NCBI RefSeq assembly: GCF_001905005.1
Contig: NZ_LWKZ01000026.1
Span: forward strand, 704,806-768,805
Source: Streptomyces sp. CB02923
Lineage (GTDB): Bacteria; Actinomycetota; Actinomycetes; Streptomycetales; Streptomycetaceae
Reading direction: 5' to 3'
Length of the DNA: 64,000 nucleotides
Under the pieces are notes generated by a model. That model did not search any database and had not been told where the DNA came from. It saw only the letters and a program-made list of their open reading frames with translations. Position numbers and translations under genes: made by a program. How positions within the stretch are numbered: the stretch's first letter is position 1; every line of letters begins with the position of its first letter. Shown piece by piece: positions 8,775 to 16,638 of the stretch.

Positions 8775-9395
8775 ATGAGCCAACACGAAGAGGGCAAGAA
8801 CGGTTCTGATACGGACATGGGCGACCATACCGAGATTCTGCGCCGGCACGGGGAGGCCATCGCGCTGTTCGGCAGCCGGGTCCACCGGGTGCGCGACGAC
8901 CAGTGGGACGACCCGACGCCGTGCGCCGAGTGGTCGGTGCGCGACCTGGTCGGCCATCTGACCGTGGAGCAGCTGTGGGTGCCCCGGCTGGTGCGGGACG
9001 GTGCCACGGTCGAGGAGGTCGGGGACGACTACGACGGTGACCAGCTCGGTGACGATCCGGCCGGCGCCTGGGACCGGGCCGCGGTGGCCGCGGTGGCGGC
9101 GTTCTCCGGGCCCGGCGTGCTGGACCGTACGGTCCACCTGTCGTCCGGTCCCGGCACGGCCGCCGCCTACTGCTCGCAGATGACGATGGACGCGGTGGTC
9201 CACTCCTGGGACCTGTCACGGGCCATCCGCGACGACGAGCACCTGCCGCAGGACCTGGCGGCCGCCGCGCTGCGCGAGGTCGAGCCGTACGCGGACGAAC
9301 TCGCCGGTACGCCGATGTTCGCCGATCCCGTGCCGCCGCCGGCCGGGGCCGACGACCTCACCCGGCTGCTGTGTCTGCTGGGCCGCCGGCCGTGA
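8775..9395 (+). CDS. TIGR03086-like DinB-fold (mycothiol-type) protein
   Basis: 206 aa if started at ATG 8775; no strong Shine-Dalgarno precedes it, and a second ATG at 8817 or a GTG at 8769 are alternatives. The N-terminal four-helix MDMPI/DinB domain shows PCAEWSVRDLVGHLTVEQ and a later VVHSWDLSRAI, giving the two His positions that bind metal in the mycothiol-dependent isomerase-type family. Members are usually uncharacterised; a mycothiol-linked transferase or detoxification role is inferred. Divergent from the acyl-CoA synthetase. Confidence 0.75.
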   Translation: MSQHEEGKNGSDTDMGDHTEILRRHGEAIALFGSRVHRVRDDQWDDPTPCAEWSVRDLVGHLTVEQLWVPRLVRDGATVEEVGDDYDGDQLGDDPAGAWDRAAVAAVAAFSGPGVLDRTVHLSSGPGTAAAYCSQMTMDAVVHSWDLSRAIRDDEHLPQDLAAAALREVEPYADELAGTPMFADPVPPPAGADDLTRLLCLLGRRP

Positions 9396-9473
9396 CGCCG
9401 GCCCGCGCCGGCCGGCCGGAGCCCGCGGGCCGCGTGCGGCCTGCGGACCGGTCGGCCGGTACGGCGGGCCCGG

Positions 9474-9659
9474 TCAGTCGATGCCGCGGAAGATGTGGGG
9501 CTCGGTCGGGTCGTCGTCGCAGCCCGCGACTCTGACCGGGACGCAGCGGCCCCAGACCTCCAGATTGCGGACTTCCTTGATCCGACCCGGCCGCTCGCCC
9601 GGCTTGGGCCGCGGCTGCTTGCGTTGCGCGTTTTCCAATGCCACCACGCACTCCTTCAT
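9474..9659 (-). CDS. Small uncharacterised protein (61 aa)
   Basis: A 61-codon frame whose third positions are about 85 percent G or C, as expected for a real gene here, whereas the in-frame upstream extension (to a TTG at 9836) loses this bias. The ATG has a GGAAG about 10 nt upstream. The protein is basic, with a Lys/Pro/Arg-rich centre, two Cys (GRCVPVRVAGC) and an acidic DDDPTEPHIF tail. I recognise no family. Convergent with the preceding gene. Confidence 0.45.
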   Translation of the reverse strand: MKECVVALENAQRKQPRPKPGERPGRIKEVRNLEVWGRCVPVRVAGCDDDPTEPHIFRGID

Positions 9660-9996
9660 CGAGGGAACACTTCCGACGCGGTGGCGCCTTTGCACAAACC
9701 GGGATGTCAGCCAGGGTTTGCGGCACTTCCCGCGACGGGCCAAGGGTGTTGGCATCTCCCAGACAGGTCGTCCGTCGTTCCCCAGATTAGCGACCGCGAC
9801 CGAGGCCCGCTCGACATTTACCGGATATGAAGTCAAGTAGGGGAGAATACCTAGATTCCGCCTCGGCCCGCGTATCCGGTACCGCGCCGTGCCCGGCGGG
9901 CTCCGCGGCGCCGCCCCGCCCGCGGTCCCGCGTCTTCCGGTTGTCTCCCGCCGTTCGCCCGATTGCCGTACACGGAGCCGTCCGCCCGGCCCGCCG
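9660..9996. other. Gene-poor spacer upstream of the small protein
   Basis: No reading frame here keeps the high third-position GC of its neighbours. The segment around 9785-9855 is richer in A+T and includes a TTGACT on the minus strand (about 9831-9836) that could be a -35 for the small gene, but no matching -10 is at the right distance. Confidence 0.4.
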
Positions 9997-10872
9997 CTAC
10001 TTCAGGAGCCGGGACATCCGCCGGTCGGCCAGCAGCTTGCCGCCGGTCTGGCACGTGGGGCAGTACTGGAGCGAGGAGTCGCTGAAGGACACCTCGCGGA
10101 TGGTGTCGCCGCAGACCGGACACGGCTCGCCGGTACGGCCGTGCACCCGCAGCCCGCTCTTCTTCTCCTTCTTGAGCTGCCCGGCGGCCACGCCCCTGGA
10201 CCGTTCCACCGCCTCCCGGAGCGTGTCCCGCAGCACGGCGTAGAGGTGGGCCGTGTCCCCGGCGCCGAGGCGCGCGGCGGCCTTGAAGGGGGACATGCGG
10301 GCCGCGTGCAGGATCTCGTCCGAGTAGGCGTTTCCGATACCGGCCAGCACGCTCTGGTCCCGCAGTACGCCCTTGATCTGCCGCCGCTCCCCCTTGAGCA
10401 GGGCCGCCAGGGACTCCTCCGTGAAGTCCGCCGCGAGCGGGTCGGGGCCCAGCCGGGCGACGCCCGGGACCTGCGCGGGGTCGGTCACGCAGTAGACGGC
10501 CAGCCGCTTCTGCGTACCGGCCTCCGTGAGGTCGAAGCCGGGCGCCGGACCGGCCTCTTCGGTGCCGAGCCGGACGCGCAGCGCCAGCGGGCCTTTGCCG
10601 GGGCGCGGCGGGGCGTCGGGCAGGGCGTCCTGCCAGCGCAGCCAGCCGGCGCGGGCCAGGTGGACCACCAGGTGCAGACCGCCGACGGTGAGGTCCAGGA
10701 ACTTCCCGTGCCGTGTCACCGCCGTGATCGTGCCGCCTTCGAGAGCGGTCAGCGGCGGATCGTAGGTCTTGAGCACGTTGACGGCGGTCGGCTGGGCGCG
10801 CTCCAGGACACGGCCGACGGCGCGGCCGTCCAGGAATTCCCGCAGGGCTTCGACTTCCGGCAGCTCGGGCAT
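9997..10872 (-). CDS. Formamidopyrimidine-DNA glycosylase / endonuclease VIII family
   Basis: 291 aa beginning MPELPEVEALREFL: after Met removal, Pro2 is the catalytic amine and Glu3 the general acid of Fpg/Nei enzymes, which excise oxidised bases and cut the abasic site. The helix-two-turn-helix QSVLAGIGNAYSDEILH is present, and the C-terminal zinc finger has four Cys (CPVCG...CPTCQ) with the late conserved Arg. Length fits the family. It is an actinobacterial paralogue type and may differ from the main MutM in lesion preference. Divergent from the lipase-maturation-factor gene. Confidence 0.9.
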   Translation of the reverse strand: MPELPEVEALREFLDGRAVGRVLERAQPTAVNVLKTYDPPLTALEGGTITAVTRHGKFLDLTVGGLHLVVHLARAGWLRWQDALPDAPPRPGKGPLALRVRLGTEEAGPAPGFDLTEAGTQKRLAVYCVTDPAQVPGVARLGPDPLAADFTEESLAALLKGERRQIKGVLRDQSVLAGIGNAYSDEILHAARMSPFKAAARLGAGDTAHLYAVLRDTLREAVERSRGVAAGQLKKEKKSGLRVHGRTGEPCPVCGDTIREVSFSDSSLQYCPTCQTGGKLLADRRMSRLLK

Positions 10873-10968
10873 GGTCCCAGCCTGCACGGTGCGGCGGTCC
10901 GGTACATCTCGTGCGCGCCGCGTGCCGGACCGGTGGCCGGGTACTCCCGGAGTGCTAGGGATGGTCCC

Positions 10969-12396
10969 GTGGACTGGTTCGCGGAGAGCGGCGGATGGCT
11001 GGGGCGGCTGGTGTTCCAGCGGATGCTGGCCGTGCTGTACCTGGTGGCGTTCGTGGCGGCGGCGCGCCAGTTCCGGGCCCTGATGGGCGCGCGGGGGATG
11101 ACACCGGTGCCGGACTTCCTGCGGCGGGCACCGTTCCGCAAGGCCCCCTCGGTCTTCCACTGGCGCTACTCGGACCGGTTCTTCGCCCTGTGGTCCTGGG
11201 CGGGCGCCCTGCTGGCCGCGGCGGTGGCCGCCGGGGCGGCGGACGCCGTGCCGCTGGGCGCGGCGATGGCGATGTGGGCGGTGCTGTGGGCGATGTACCT
11301 CTCGATCGTCAATGTCGGGCAGACGTGGTACGGCTTCGGCTGGGAGTCGCTGCTGCTGGAGACCGGCTTCCTGGCCGTCTTCCTCGGCAACGACGACACG
11401 GCGCCGCCGGTCCTCGTGATGTGGCTGCTGCGCTGGCTGCTGTTCCGGGTGGAATTCGGGGCCGGTCTGATCAAGATGCGGGGCGACCGCTGCTGGCGCG
11501 ATCTGACCTGCCTCGACTACCACCACGAGACCCAGCCGATGCCGGGGCCGCTGAGCTGGTTCTTCCACCGGCTGCCCAAGCCGCTGCACCGCGTCGAGAC
11601 CGCCGCCAACCACGTCGCGCAGCTGGCGCTGCCGGTGCTGCTCTGCACGCCGCAGCCGGTGGCCACCTGGGCGGCGCTGGGCATCGCCGGGACGCAGCTG
11701 TGGCTCGTGCTGTCCGGCAACTTCGCCTGGCTGAACTGGCTGACCATCGCCCTGGCCCTGTCCGCCGTGGACGCCTCCCGGATCGCCGGAGCGCCCGCGT
11801 ACACGTCCGCCGCTCTCCCGGTCTGGTTCGCGGTGCTGACCGTGGCCGTCACCGCGTTCGTCGCCTACCGCAGCTACCGTCCGGTACGCAATCTGCTGTC
11901 CCGGCAGCAGCTGATGAACACCTCGTTCGACCCGCTGCACCTGGTCAACTCCTACGGGGCCTTCGGCAGCGTCACCCGCGTACGGCGGGAGATCGTGATC
12001 GAGGGCACGGACTCGGCGGTGGCCGCACCCGACGCGGTCTGGCGGGAGTACGGATTCCGGGGCAAGCCGGGCGGGGTGCGGCGGCTGCCGCGCCAGTTCG
12101 CGCCGTACCACCTGCGCCTCGACTGGCTGATGTGGTTCGCGGCGCTCTCCCCCGCCTACGCGCGCAGCTGGTTCGGGCCGTTCGTGGAGCGCCTGCTGGA
12201 GAACGACCCGGACACGCTGCGGCTGCTGCGCCACAATCCGTTCCCGGACGCGCCGCCGGCGCTGGTGCGGGCCCGGCTGTTCCAGTACCGCTTCACGACG
12301 TGGCGGGAACTGCGGGAGACCGGAGCGTGGTGGCACCGTACGGAGCTGCGGGACTTCCTGCCGCCGACGAAAGCAGTTCCGCGCGAAACGCGATGA
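10969..12396 (+). CDS. Lipase maturation factor family membrane protein
   Basis: 475 aa from a GTG with AGGG 8 nt upstream. Several hydrophobic membrane segments lie between residues 15 and 320, then a soluble C-terminal domain containing NSYGAFGSVTRVR, EYGFRGKPG and LDWLMWFAALSP, which are hallmark stretches of the LMF family. Animal LMF1 assists folding of lipases in the ER; the bacterial role is unknown but membrane assisted protein folding or thiol chemistry is suspected. Its last 104 bases overlap the 3' end of the convergent TPR gene. Confidence 0.85.
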   Translation: MDWFAESGGWLGRLVFQRMLAVLYLVAFVAAARQFRALMGARGMTPVPDFLRRAPFRKAPSVFHWRYSDRFFALWSWAGALLAAAVAAGAADAVPLGAAMAMWAVLWAMYLSIVNVGQTWYGFGWESLLLETGFLAVFLGNDDTAPPVLVMWLLRWLLFRVEFGAGLIKMRGDRCWRDLTCLDYHHETQPMPGPLSWFFHRLPKPLHRVETAANHVAQLALPVLLCTPQPVATWAALGIAGTQLWLVLSGNFAWLNWLTIALALSAVDASRIAGAPAYTSAALPVWFAVLTVAVTAFVAYRSYRPVRNLLSRQQLMNTSFDPLHLVNSYGAFGSVTRVRREIVIEGTDSAVAAPDAVWREYGFRGKPGGVRRLPRQFAPYHLRLDWLMWFAALSPAYARSWFGPFVERLLENDPDTLRLLRHNPFPDAPPALVRARLFQYRFTTWRELRETGAWWHRTELRDFLPPTKAVPRETR

Positions 12397-13378
12397 CCAT
12401 GTCCCGGGCGTGCCGCAGCCCGATCCTCCCGAAGTCGCGCTCCAGCTCGTCCAGTTCGGTGAGCGTCCGGTCCTTCGAACCACCCATCCGGGAGCGGGAC
12501 TTGACCAGCCCGAGGCGGGAGAGGGCACTGCCGCGCGGTTCGTGCATGTCGTCGAACTCGCGCAGCGCCCCGGCGTAGACCGCGGCCGCCTCGGCGTAAC
12601 GCCCCGCCCGGAACAGGACGTTGCCGCGCATCTTGTGGTTGTAGGCGAGGGCGCTCGCGAGGTCCATGGTGCGGCAGATGGTCTCGGCCTCGCCGAGCAG
12701 GGCGAGGGCGCGCTCCGTCTCGCCCTGTACGGACAGTACGTCGGCCACGCCGCGCAGGGACCAGGCGCGGCCCCGTGCGTCGTCACCGTCGGCGGCTATC
12801 CGGGCGGACTCCTCGAACAGCTCCAGGGCCTTGGCGTACCCGCCGGTGTTGCGGTGCATCTGGGCGATGCCGGACATCGCCCACACCATGTGGCGGGCCT
12901 CGCCGTGGGCCCGTGCCTGTTCGAGCAGCTGCTCGTGCAGGTCGGCGACGGCGGCGTAGTCACCCTGTATGCGGCCGGTCTCGGCGAGTCCGGCGAGGGA
13001 GTAGCCGTGCGCCTGGCGGTCGCCGCCCTCGTCGGCGAGGGTGACGGCCAGCGCCAGCAGCCTGCGGGCGAGCGCGAGGGCGCCGCACTGCCGGGCGAGG
13101 GTGCCGCCGCTCCACAGGGCCCAGGACATCGCGCTCCGGTCACCGGCTTCGCGGGCGCTGCGGTAGCTGTCGCGCCAGGCCGTGCGCGCGTCGTCCACGC
13201 GCCCGAGGCGCCGGTTGGCTTCGGCGGCGGCGAGCGAGGCACGTGCCCGCTCCAGGTCCGTGCGGGCGGTGCGGCGCGCGCGGCCTGCCGTGGCGAGCAC
13301 GTCCTCGTAGGAGGAGTTCACGTTCAGGGCCGCGCCGACCGCGCCTTGGTACTCCGGGGCGAATGCCTTGCCGTACAT
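12293..13378 (-). CDS. Tetratricopeptide-repeat protein
   Basis: 361 aa from an ATG with AGGAGG 11 nt upstream (a GTG at 13417 is possible but has no such site). At least six TPR-like helical hairpins recur from residue 40 to 320, for example GRVDDARTAWRDSYRSAREAG, GDYAAVADLHEQLLEQA and GRYAEAAAVYAGALREFDD. No DNA-binding or enzymatic domain is visible, so it is probably a protein-interaction scaffold. The final 35 codons run inside the convergent lipase-maturation gene, and the Ala/Pro/Ser-rich tail there may be non-conserved. Confidence 0.75.
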   Translation of the reverse strand: MYGKAFAPEYQGAVGAALNVNSSYEDVLATAGRARRTARTDLERARASLAAAEANRRLGRVDDARTAWRDSYRSAREAGDRSAMSWALWSGGTLARQCGALALARRLLALAVTLADEGGDRQAHGYSLAGLAETGRIQGDYAAVADLHEQLLEQARAHGEARHMVWAMSGIAQMHRNTGGYAKALELFEESARIAADGDDARGRAWSLRGVADVLSVQGETERALALLGEAETICRTMDLASALAYNHKMRGNVLFRAGRYAEAAAVYAGALREFDDMHEPRGSALSRLGLVKSRSRMGGSKDRTLTELDELERDFGRIGLRHARDMVIAFRAELLSSAAGSPAAPYGATTLRSPAVPATS

Positions 13379-13569
13379 GTGTTCCGTGGCCTCCTGATCG
13401 CGCAAGTGCTTGATCACGAAGCTACGAGCAGACGGGGGTACGGCGAATCCCTCCACGGATTGGTCGTGCCGTATGCCTCCGGTCCTACGCGAGGGGGACC
13501 CGGTCATCATCGGGGTGTACGGGACACCCCGCCCTCGGGCCGACCCGCCCGGCCCGGCTCCCCCACGTC

Positions 13570-13630
13570 GCGGGCGCACCGGCAGCACCCCGCGGGCGCA
13601 CCGGCAGCACCTCGCGGGCGCACCGGCAGC
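13570..13630. repeat. Three 22-bp tandem repeats upstream of the permease
   Basis: Units begin at 13570, 13592 and 13614; the core GCGGGCGCACCGGCAGC is identical in all three and the third diverges after 17 bp. They lie in the intergenic region between the divergent TPR and permease genes, 53-113 bp before the permease ATG. Confidence 0.9.
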
Positions 13631-13682
13631 CGAAACACTGCGGCAACAGTCCCGCAGGATTGCGCCGATAGCGTCGGCCCGC

Positions 13683-15086
13683 ATGAGTACGGGAACATCA
13701 CGGGAGACGGCGCCGGCCACCGCACCGGACGGCGGGCAGACCGGCGGGGAACTGCGCAAGGACCTCCAGCGGCGCCACATGAGCCTGATCGCGCTGGGCG
13801 GTGTCATCGGCGCGGGCCTCTTCGTGGGCAGCGGCGTGGTCATCCGGGCCACCGGCCCGGCCGCCGTGCTGTCGTTCCTCGCGGCCGGTCTCCTCACCGT
13901 CCTGATCATGCGGATGCTGGCGGAGATGACGGTGGCCCGGCCGGCCCTCGGCTCGTTCTACGCCCATGTGCGCGAGACCCTGGGGCACCGCGCCGGGTTC
14001 ACGGTCGGCTGGCTGTACTGGTACTTCTTCGTGATCGTGGTGGCCGTCGAGGCGGTGGCGGGCGGCCGGATCGTACGGCTGTGGCTGCCCGGCGTGCCGC
14101 TGTGGGCCGTCAGCCTGGCGCTGATGGCGCTGCTGACCGCGACCAACATGGTCTCGGCCCGCTCCTTCGGCGAGTTCGAGTACTGGTTCTCGTCGGTCAA
14201 GGTCATCGCGATCGTCGTGTTCCTCTTCCTCGGCGCGCTGTACCTGACCGGGCTGTGGCCGCACGCCCACGGCGGCCTGGAGCAGCTCACCGCCTCCGGC
14301 GGCTTCGCGCCCGAAGGCGTCGGCGCGGTCCTGGCGGCAGTCGTGCCCTGCGTCGGCTTCTTCACCGGCGCGGAGATCGTGACCATCGCGGCGGCCGAGT
14401 CGGTGGAGCCGGAGCGCGCCGTGGCGGCGGCGATCCGCTCGATCGTGCTGCGCGTGGTGGGCTTCTACGTGCTGTCGGTCCTCGTCGTCGTGGCGGTCGT
14501 GCCGTGGACGTCCCGGGCCGTCGAGGTCAGTCCGTACGCGGCGGTGCTGGACCGGCTGGACGTGCCCGCCGCCGCCACCGTCATGAACGCCGTCGTCCTG
14601 ATCGCGGTGCTCTCCTGCCTCAACTCCGCGCTGTACACCTCGTCGCGGATGCTGTTCGCCCTGACCCGCAACGGGGACGCGCCGCGCGGCTTCACCCGGC
14701 TCAGCCGGGGCGGGGTGCCGCGCCGGGCGCTGCTCGCCGGGACGTCCGCCGGCTATCTGTCGGTGATCGCGGCGTGGGCGTCCCCCGACGTCGTCTTCCG
14801 GTTCCTGATCAACTCCTACGGTGCCATCGCCCTGTTCGTCTACCTGGCCATCGCGGTCGCCCAGATCCGCCTGCGCCGCAAGCTGGAACGCGAGGAACCG
14901 CAGCGGCTGACGCTGCGGATGTGGCTGTTCCCCTGGCTCAGCCGGGCCACCGTCGCGCTGATGGCCACGGTGATCGTGGCGATGGCCGTTCTGCCGGACA
15001 GCCGGGCGCAGTTCTGGCTGAGCCTGCTCACGGTGGGCGTGGTCCTGGCCGCCTACGAGGTGCGGCGGCGGCGCTCCGCCGGGTGA
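13683..15086 (+). CDS. Amino-acid permease (APC superfamily, GABA/aromatic permease type)
   Basis: 467 aa with about 12 hydrophobic segments. The N-terminus RRHMSLIALGGVIGAGLFVGSG is the hallmark of amino-acid transporters of the AAT/GabP branch, and GFFTGAEIVTIAAAESVEPERA is the conserved sixth-segment/loop region. It imports an amino acid with protons across the cytoplasmic membrane; specificity is not predictable. The start is the first ATG after the 22-bp repeats; no strong Shine-Dalgarno precedes it. Confidence 0.88.
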   Translation: MSTGTSRETAPATAPDGGQTGGELRKDLQRRHMSLIALGGVIGAGLFVGSGVVIRATGPAAVLSFLAAGLLTVLIMRMLAEMTVARPALGSFYAHVRETLGHRAGFTVGWLYWYFFVIVVAVEAVAGGRIVRLWLPGVPLWAVSLALMALLTATNMVSARSFGEFEYWFSSVKVIAIVVFLFLGALYLTGLWPHAHGGLEQLTASGGFAPEGVGAVLAAVVPCVGFFTGAEIVTIAAAESVEPERAVAAAIRSIVLRVVGFYVLSVLVVVAVVPWTSRAVEVSPYAAVLDRLDVPAAATVMNAVVLIAVLSCLNSALYTSSRMLFALTRNGDAPRGFTRLSRGGVPRRALLAGTSAGYLSVIAAWASPDVVFRFLINSYGAIALFVYLAIAVAQIRLRRKLEREEPQRLTLRMWLFPWLSRATVALMATVIVAMAVLPDSRAQFWLSLLTVGVVLAAYEVRRRRSAG

Positions 15087-15108
15087 CCGCCCGCCGGAGC
15101 CGGTACGC

Positions 15109-15140
15109 GCAGGCCGTCCGCGGCGCCACGGACGGCCTGC
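15109..15140 (+). terminator. Permease terminator hairpin
   Basis: Perfect 12-bp stem (GCAGGCCGTCCG / CGGACGGCCTGC) with an 8-nt loop, 22 bp after the permease stop. No U-run. Confidence 0.75.
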
Positions 15141-15275
15141 CGGTGCCCACCGCTTCCCGCGGCGGTCCGCCCGCCCCCAGCCGGACCGCCGTTCCATGGG
15201 AATCCGTTCACGGAGAATTCCCGGGAGGGTGGGAAGGAAATGCGTACCGCCGGCCCTTACGGTCAGCCCGTACGG

Positions 15276-16016
15276 TCAGCCGGTGCGGGAATTACGGACG
15301 GCGAGCCGCGTGCCCGGGTAGATGATATTCGGATTCGCGCCGATCACCTGGCGGTTCAGCCGGTAGAACTCCTGCCAGCCCCAGCCGTAGGCGTACGCGA
15401 TTCCGCTCACCGTCTCCCCGCGATTGACCACGTGCCCGCCGGATTTCCGCTGGGGCCTGGCCTTGTACTGCTGGTGCCGGCCATAGTCGCTGCCGTACCG
15501 CTGCTCCCGGTGCCGGGGGCTGCGCAGCCGTTCGCGGTACCGGCCGGAGTTGTTCGTGCGGGCCTGCGTGCCGGCGCGCGGCGCCGACCGGCGCGCTTCG
15601 GAGTGCGGCGCGCTCTGCCGTGCGCCGGACGAGCGCAGGCCCAGCCGGGCCGAGCAGGCCGGCCACGCGCCCCAGCCCTGGCGCGCCAGGACCCGTTCCG
15701 CGACCCTGATCTGCTGGGCCCGGGAGGCCCGCGACGCCCGGGAGGCGTACTTGCCGCCTCCGAAGGAACGCCAGGTGGAGTGGGCGAACTGCAGCCCGCC
15801 CGAGAAGCCGTTCCCCGTGTCGGCCCGCCAGTTGCCGCCGCTCTCGCACCCGGCCAGACGGTTCCACGTGGCACCGCTGCGGGCCTCGGCCGGTCCGTCG
15901 GCCGCCACGTTCAACGCGCCGGCCGCCAGCAGGACCGCTGCCGCCGTCGCCCCCCGGGCCCCGCGCCCCCGGACCTCACCGCGTCCGCTCGTTTCCGTTC
16001 CCTGAGGAAATTCCAT
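15276..16016 (-). CDS. Secreted transglycosylase (Rpf-like domain) with LysM
   Basis: 246 aa; ATG with a GGGAG site 7-8 nt upstream. Signal peptide about residues 16-46. Residues 48-125 form a resuscitation-promoting-factor-like transglycosylase domain with WNRLAGCESGGNW (catalytic Glu58), NGFSGGLQFAHSTW and GWGAWPAC. A basic Ser/Arg-rich linker with three SRA triplets follows, then a LysM domain at about 195-242 (GETVSGIAYAYGW, ANPNIIYPGTRLAV). It would bind and cleave peptidoglycan outside the cell, supporting growth or spore germination. Convergent with the permease. Confidence 0.88.
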   Translation of the reverse strand: MEFPQGTETSGRGEVRGRGARGATAAAVLLAAGALNVAADGPAEARSGATWNRLAGCESGGNWRADTGNGFSGGLQFAHSTWRSFGGGKYASRASRASRAQQIRVAERVLARQGWGAWPACSARLGLRSSGARQSAPHSEARRSAPRAGTQARTNNSGRYRERLRSPRHREQRYGSDYGRHQQYKARPQRKSGGHVVNRGETVSGIAYAYGWGWQEFYRLNRQVIGANPNIIYPGTRLAVRNSRTG

Positions 16017-16570
16017 CGACGTGCTCCCGTCGCTCACCGCCGGTTTCCCGGCGGCCATGGGGATGCATGACGACCCGCGAACACACGCCATTTCCCGGCT
16101 TTTCCGCGGAGTCTCCCCCGCGTTTTCACCGAAAGCCTGCGCCGCGTTTCCCGGCCCGTCATGAATTCGACGAGTAAGAGACAACCACGGCCACGGACGG
16201 CACCGGCAGAGCGCGCGGTAGCGCCGCGGCGGTACGGCCTGCCCCCGCACCGCCGGAGTGGGGGCCGACGACTCCGCATGGCGCCCCCCTCTGCCGGGTA
16301 GGGGCGCACCTCCGGAGGCGGAGCGCATGGCCTGCACGGGCGTATCGAGCGCTTGTCCGAGCTGGGGGTCCCGGTGGAGCGCATCCGGGGGCTCGGGGCA
16401 CGCGCCGCGGGGGTCCGCACGCACCGCGCACGGGCCCCAGGGGCGGCGCAACGCCGCCATCCGTACGGAGGGTTTGGGTCCGGTGCGCAGGCCGCCGGCC
16501 GGTACGGGCGGCACCGGCCGACGCGGAGGGCCCCGGCCGGTGCGGAGGGCCCCGGCCTGCGCCGCCGCAT
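16017..16570. other. Long intergenic region upstream of the Rpf/LysM gene
   Basis: No credible gene. The right part carries 2.3 copies of a 19-bp unit (starting 16514, 16533, 16552; core CCGGCCGGTGCGGAGGGC) next to the 17-bp repeats. The 200 bp next to the Rpf start probably hold its promoter and leader; a stem CCGCGGAGTCTCCCCCGCG-like at about 16105-16123 can form, but I could not recognise a c-di-AMP riboswitch. Confidence 0.4.
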
Positions 16571-16638
16571 CACATCGGTACGAGTATCACATCAGCACGC
16601 GCGTCACATCAGCACGCGCGTCACATCGGTACGAGCGT
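16571..16638. repeat. Four 17-bp tandem repeats across the modBC stop codon
   Basis: Four adjacent 17-bp units: 16571-16587, 16588-16604, 16605-16621, 16622-16638. The two inner units are identical (CACATCAGCACGCGCGT); the outer two share CACATCGGTACGAG. On the minus strand the unit at 16622-16638 is the last coding stretch of the fused molybdate transporter, and the other three lie after its stop, so the C-terminal codons appear to have been copied downstream. Confidence 0.95.

Noticed and set aside
16017..16240. c-di-AMP (ydaO) riboswitch upstream of the Rpf/LysM gene
   Set aside because: Such riboswitches precede many Streptomyces rpf genes, but I could not find the conserved internal loops; only a GC-rich stem is visible.
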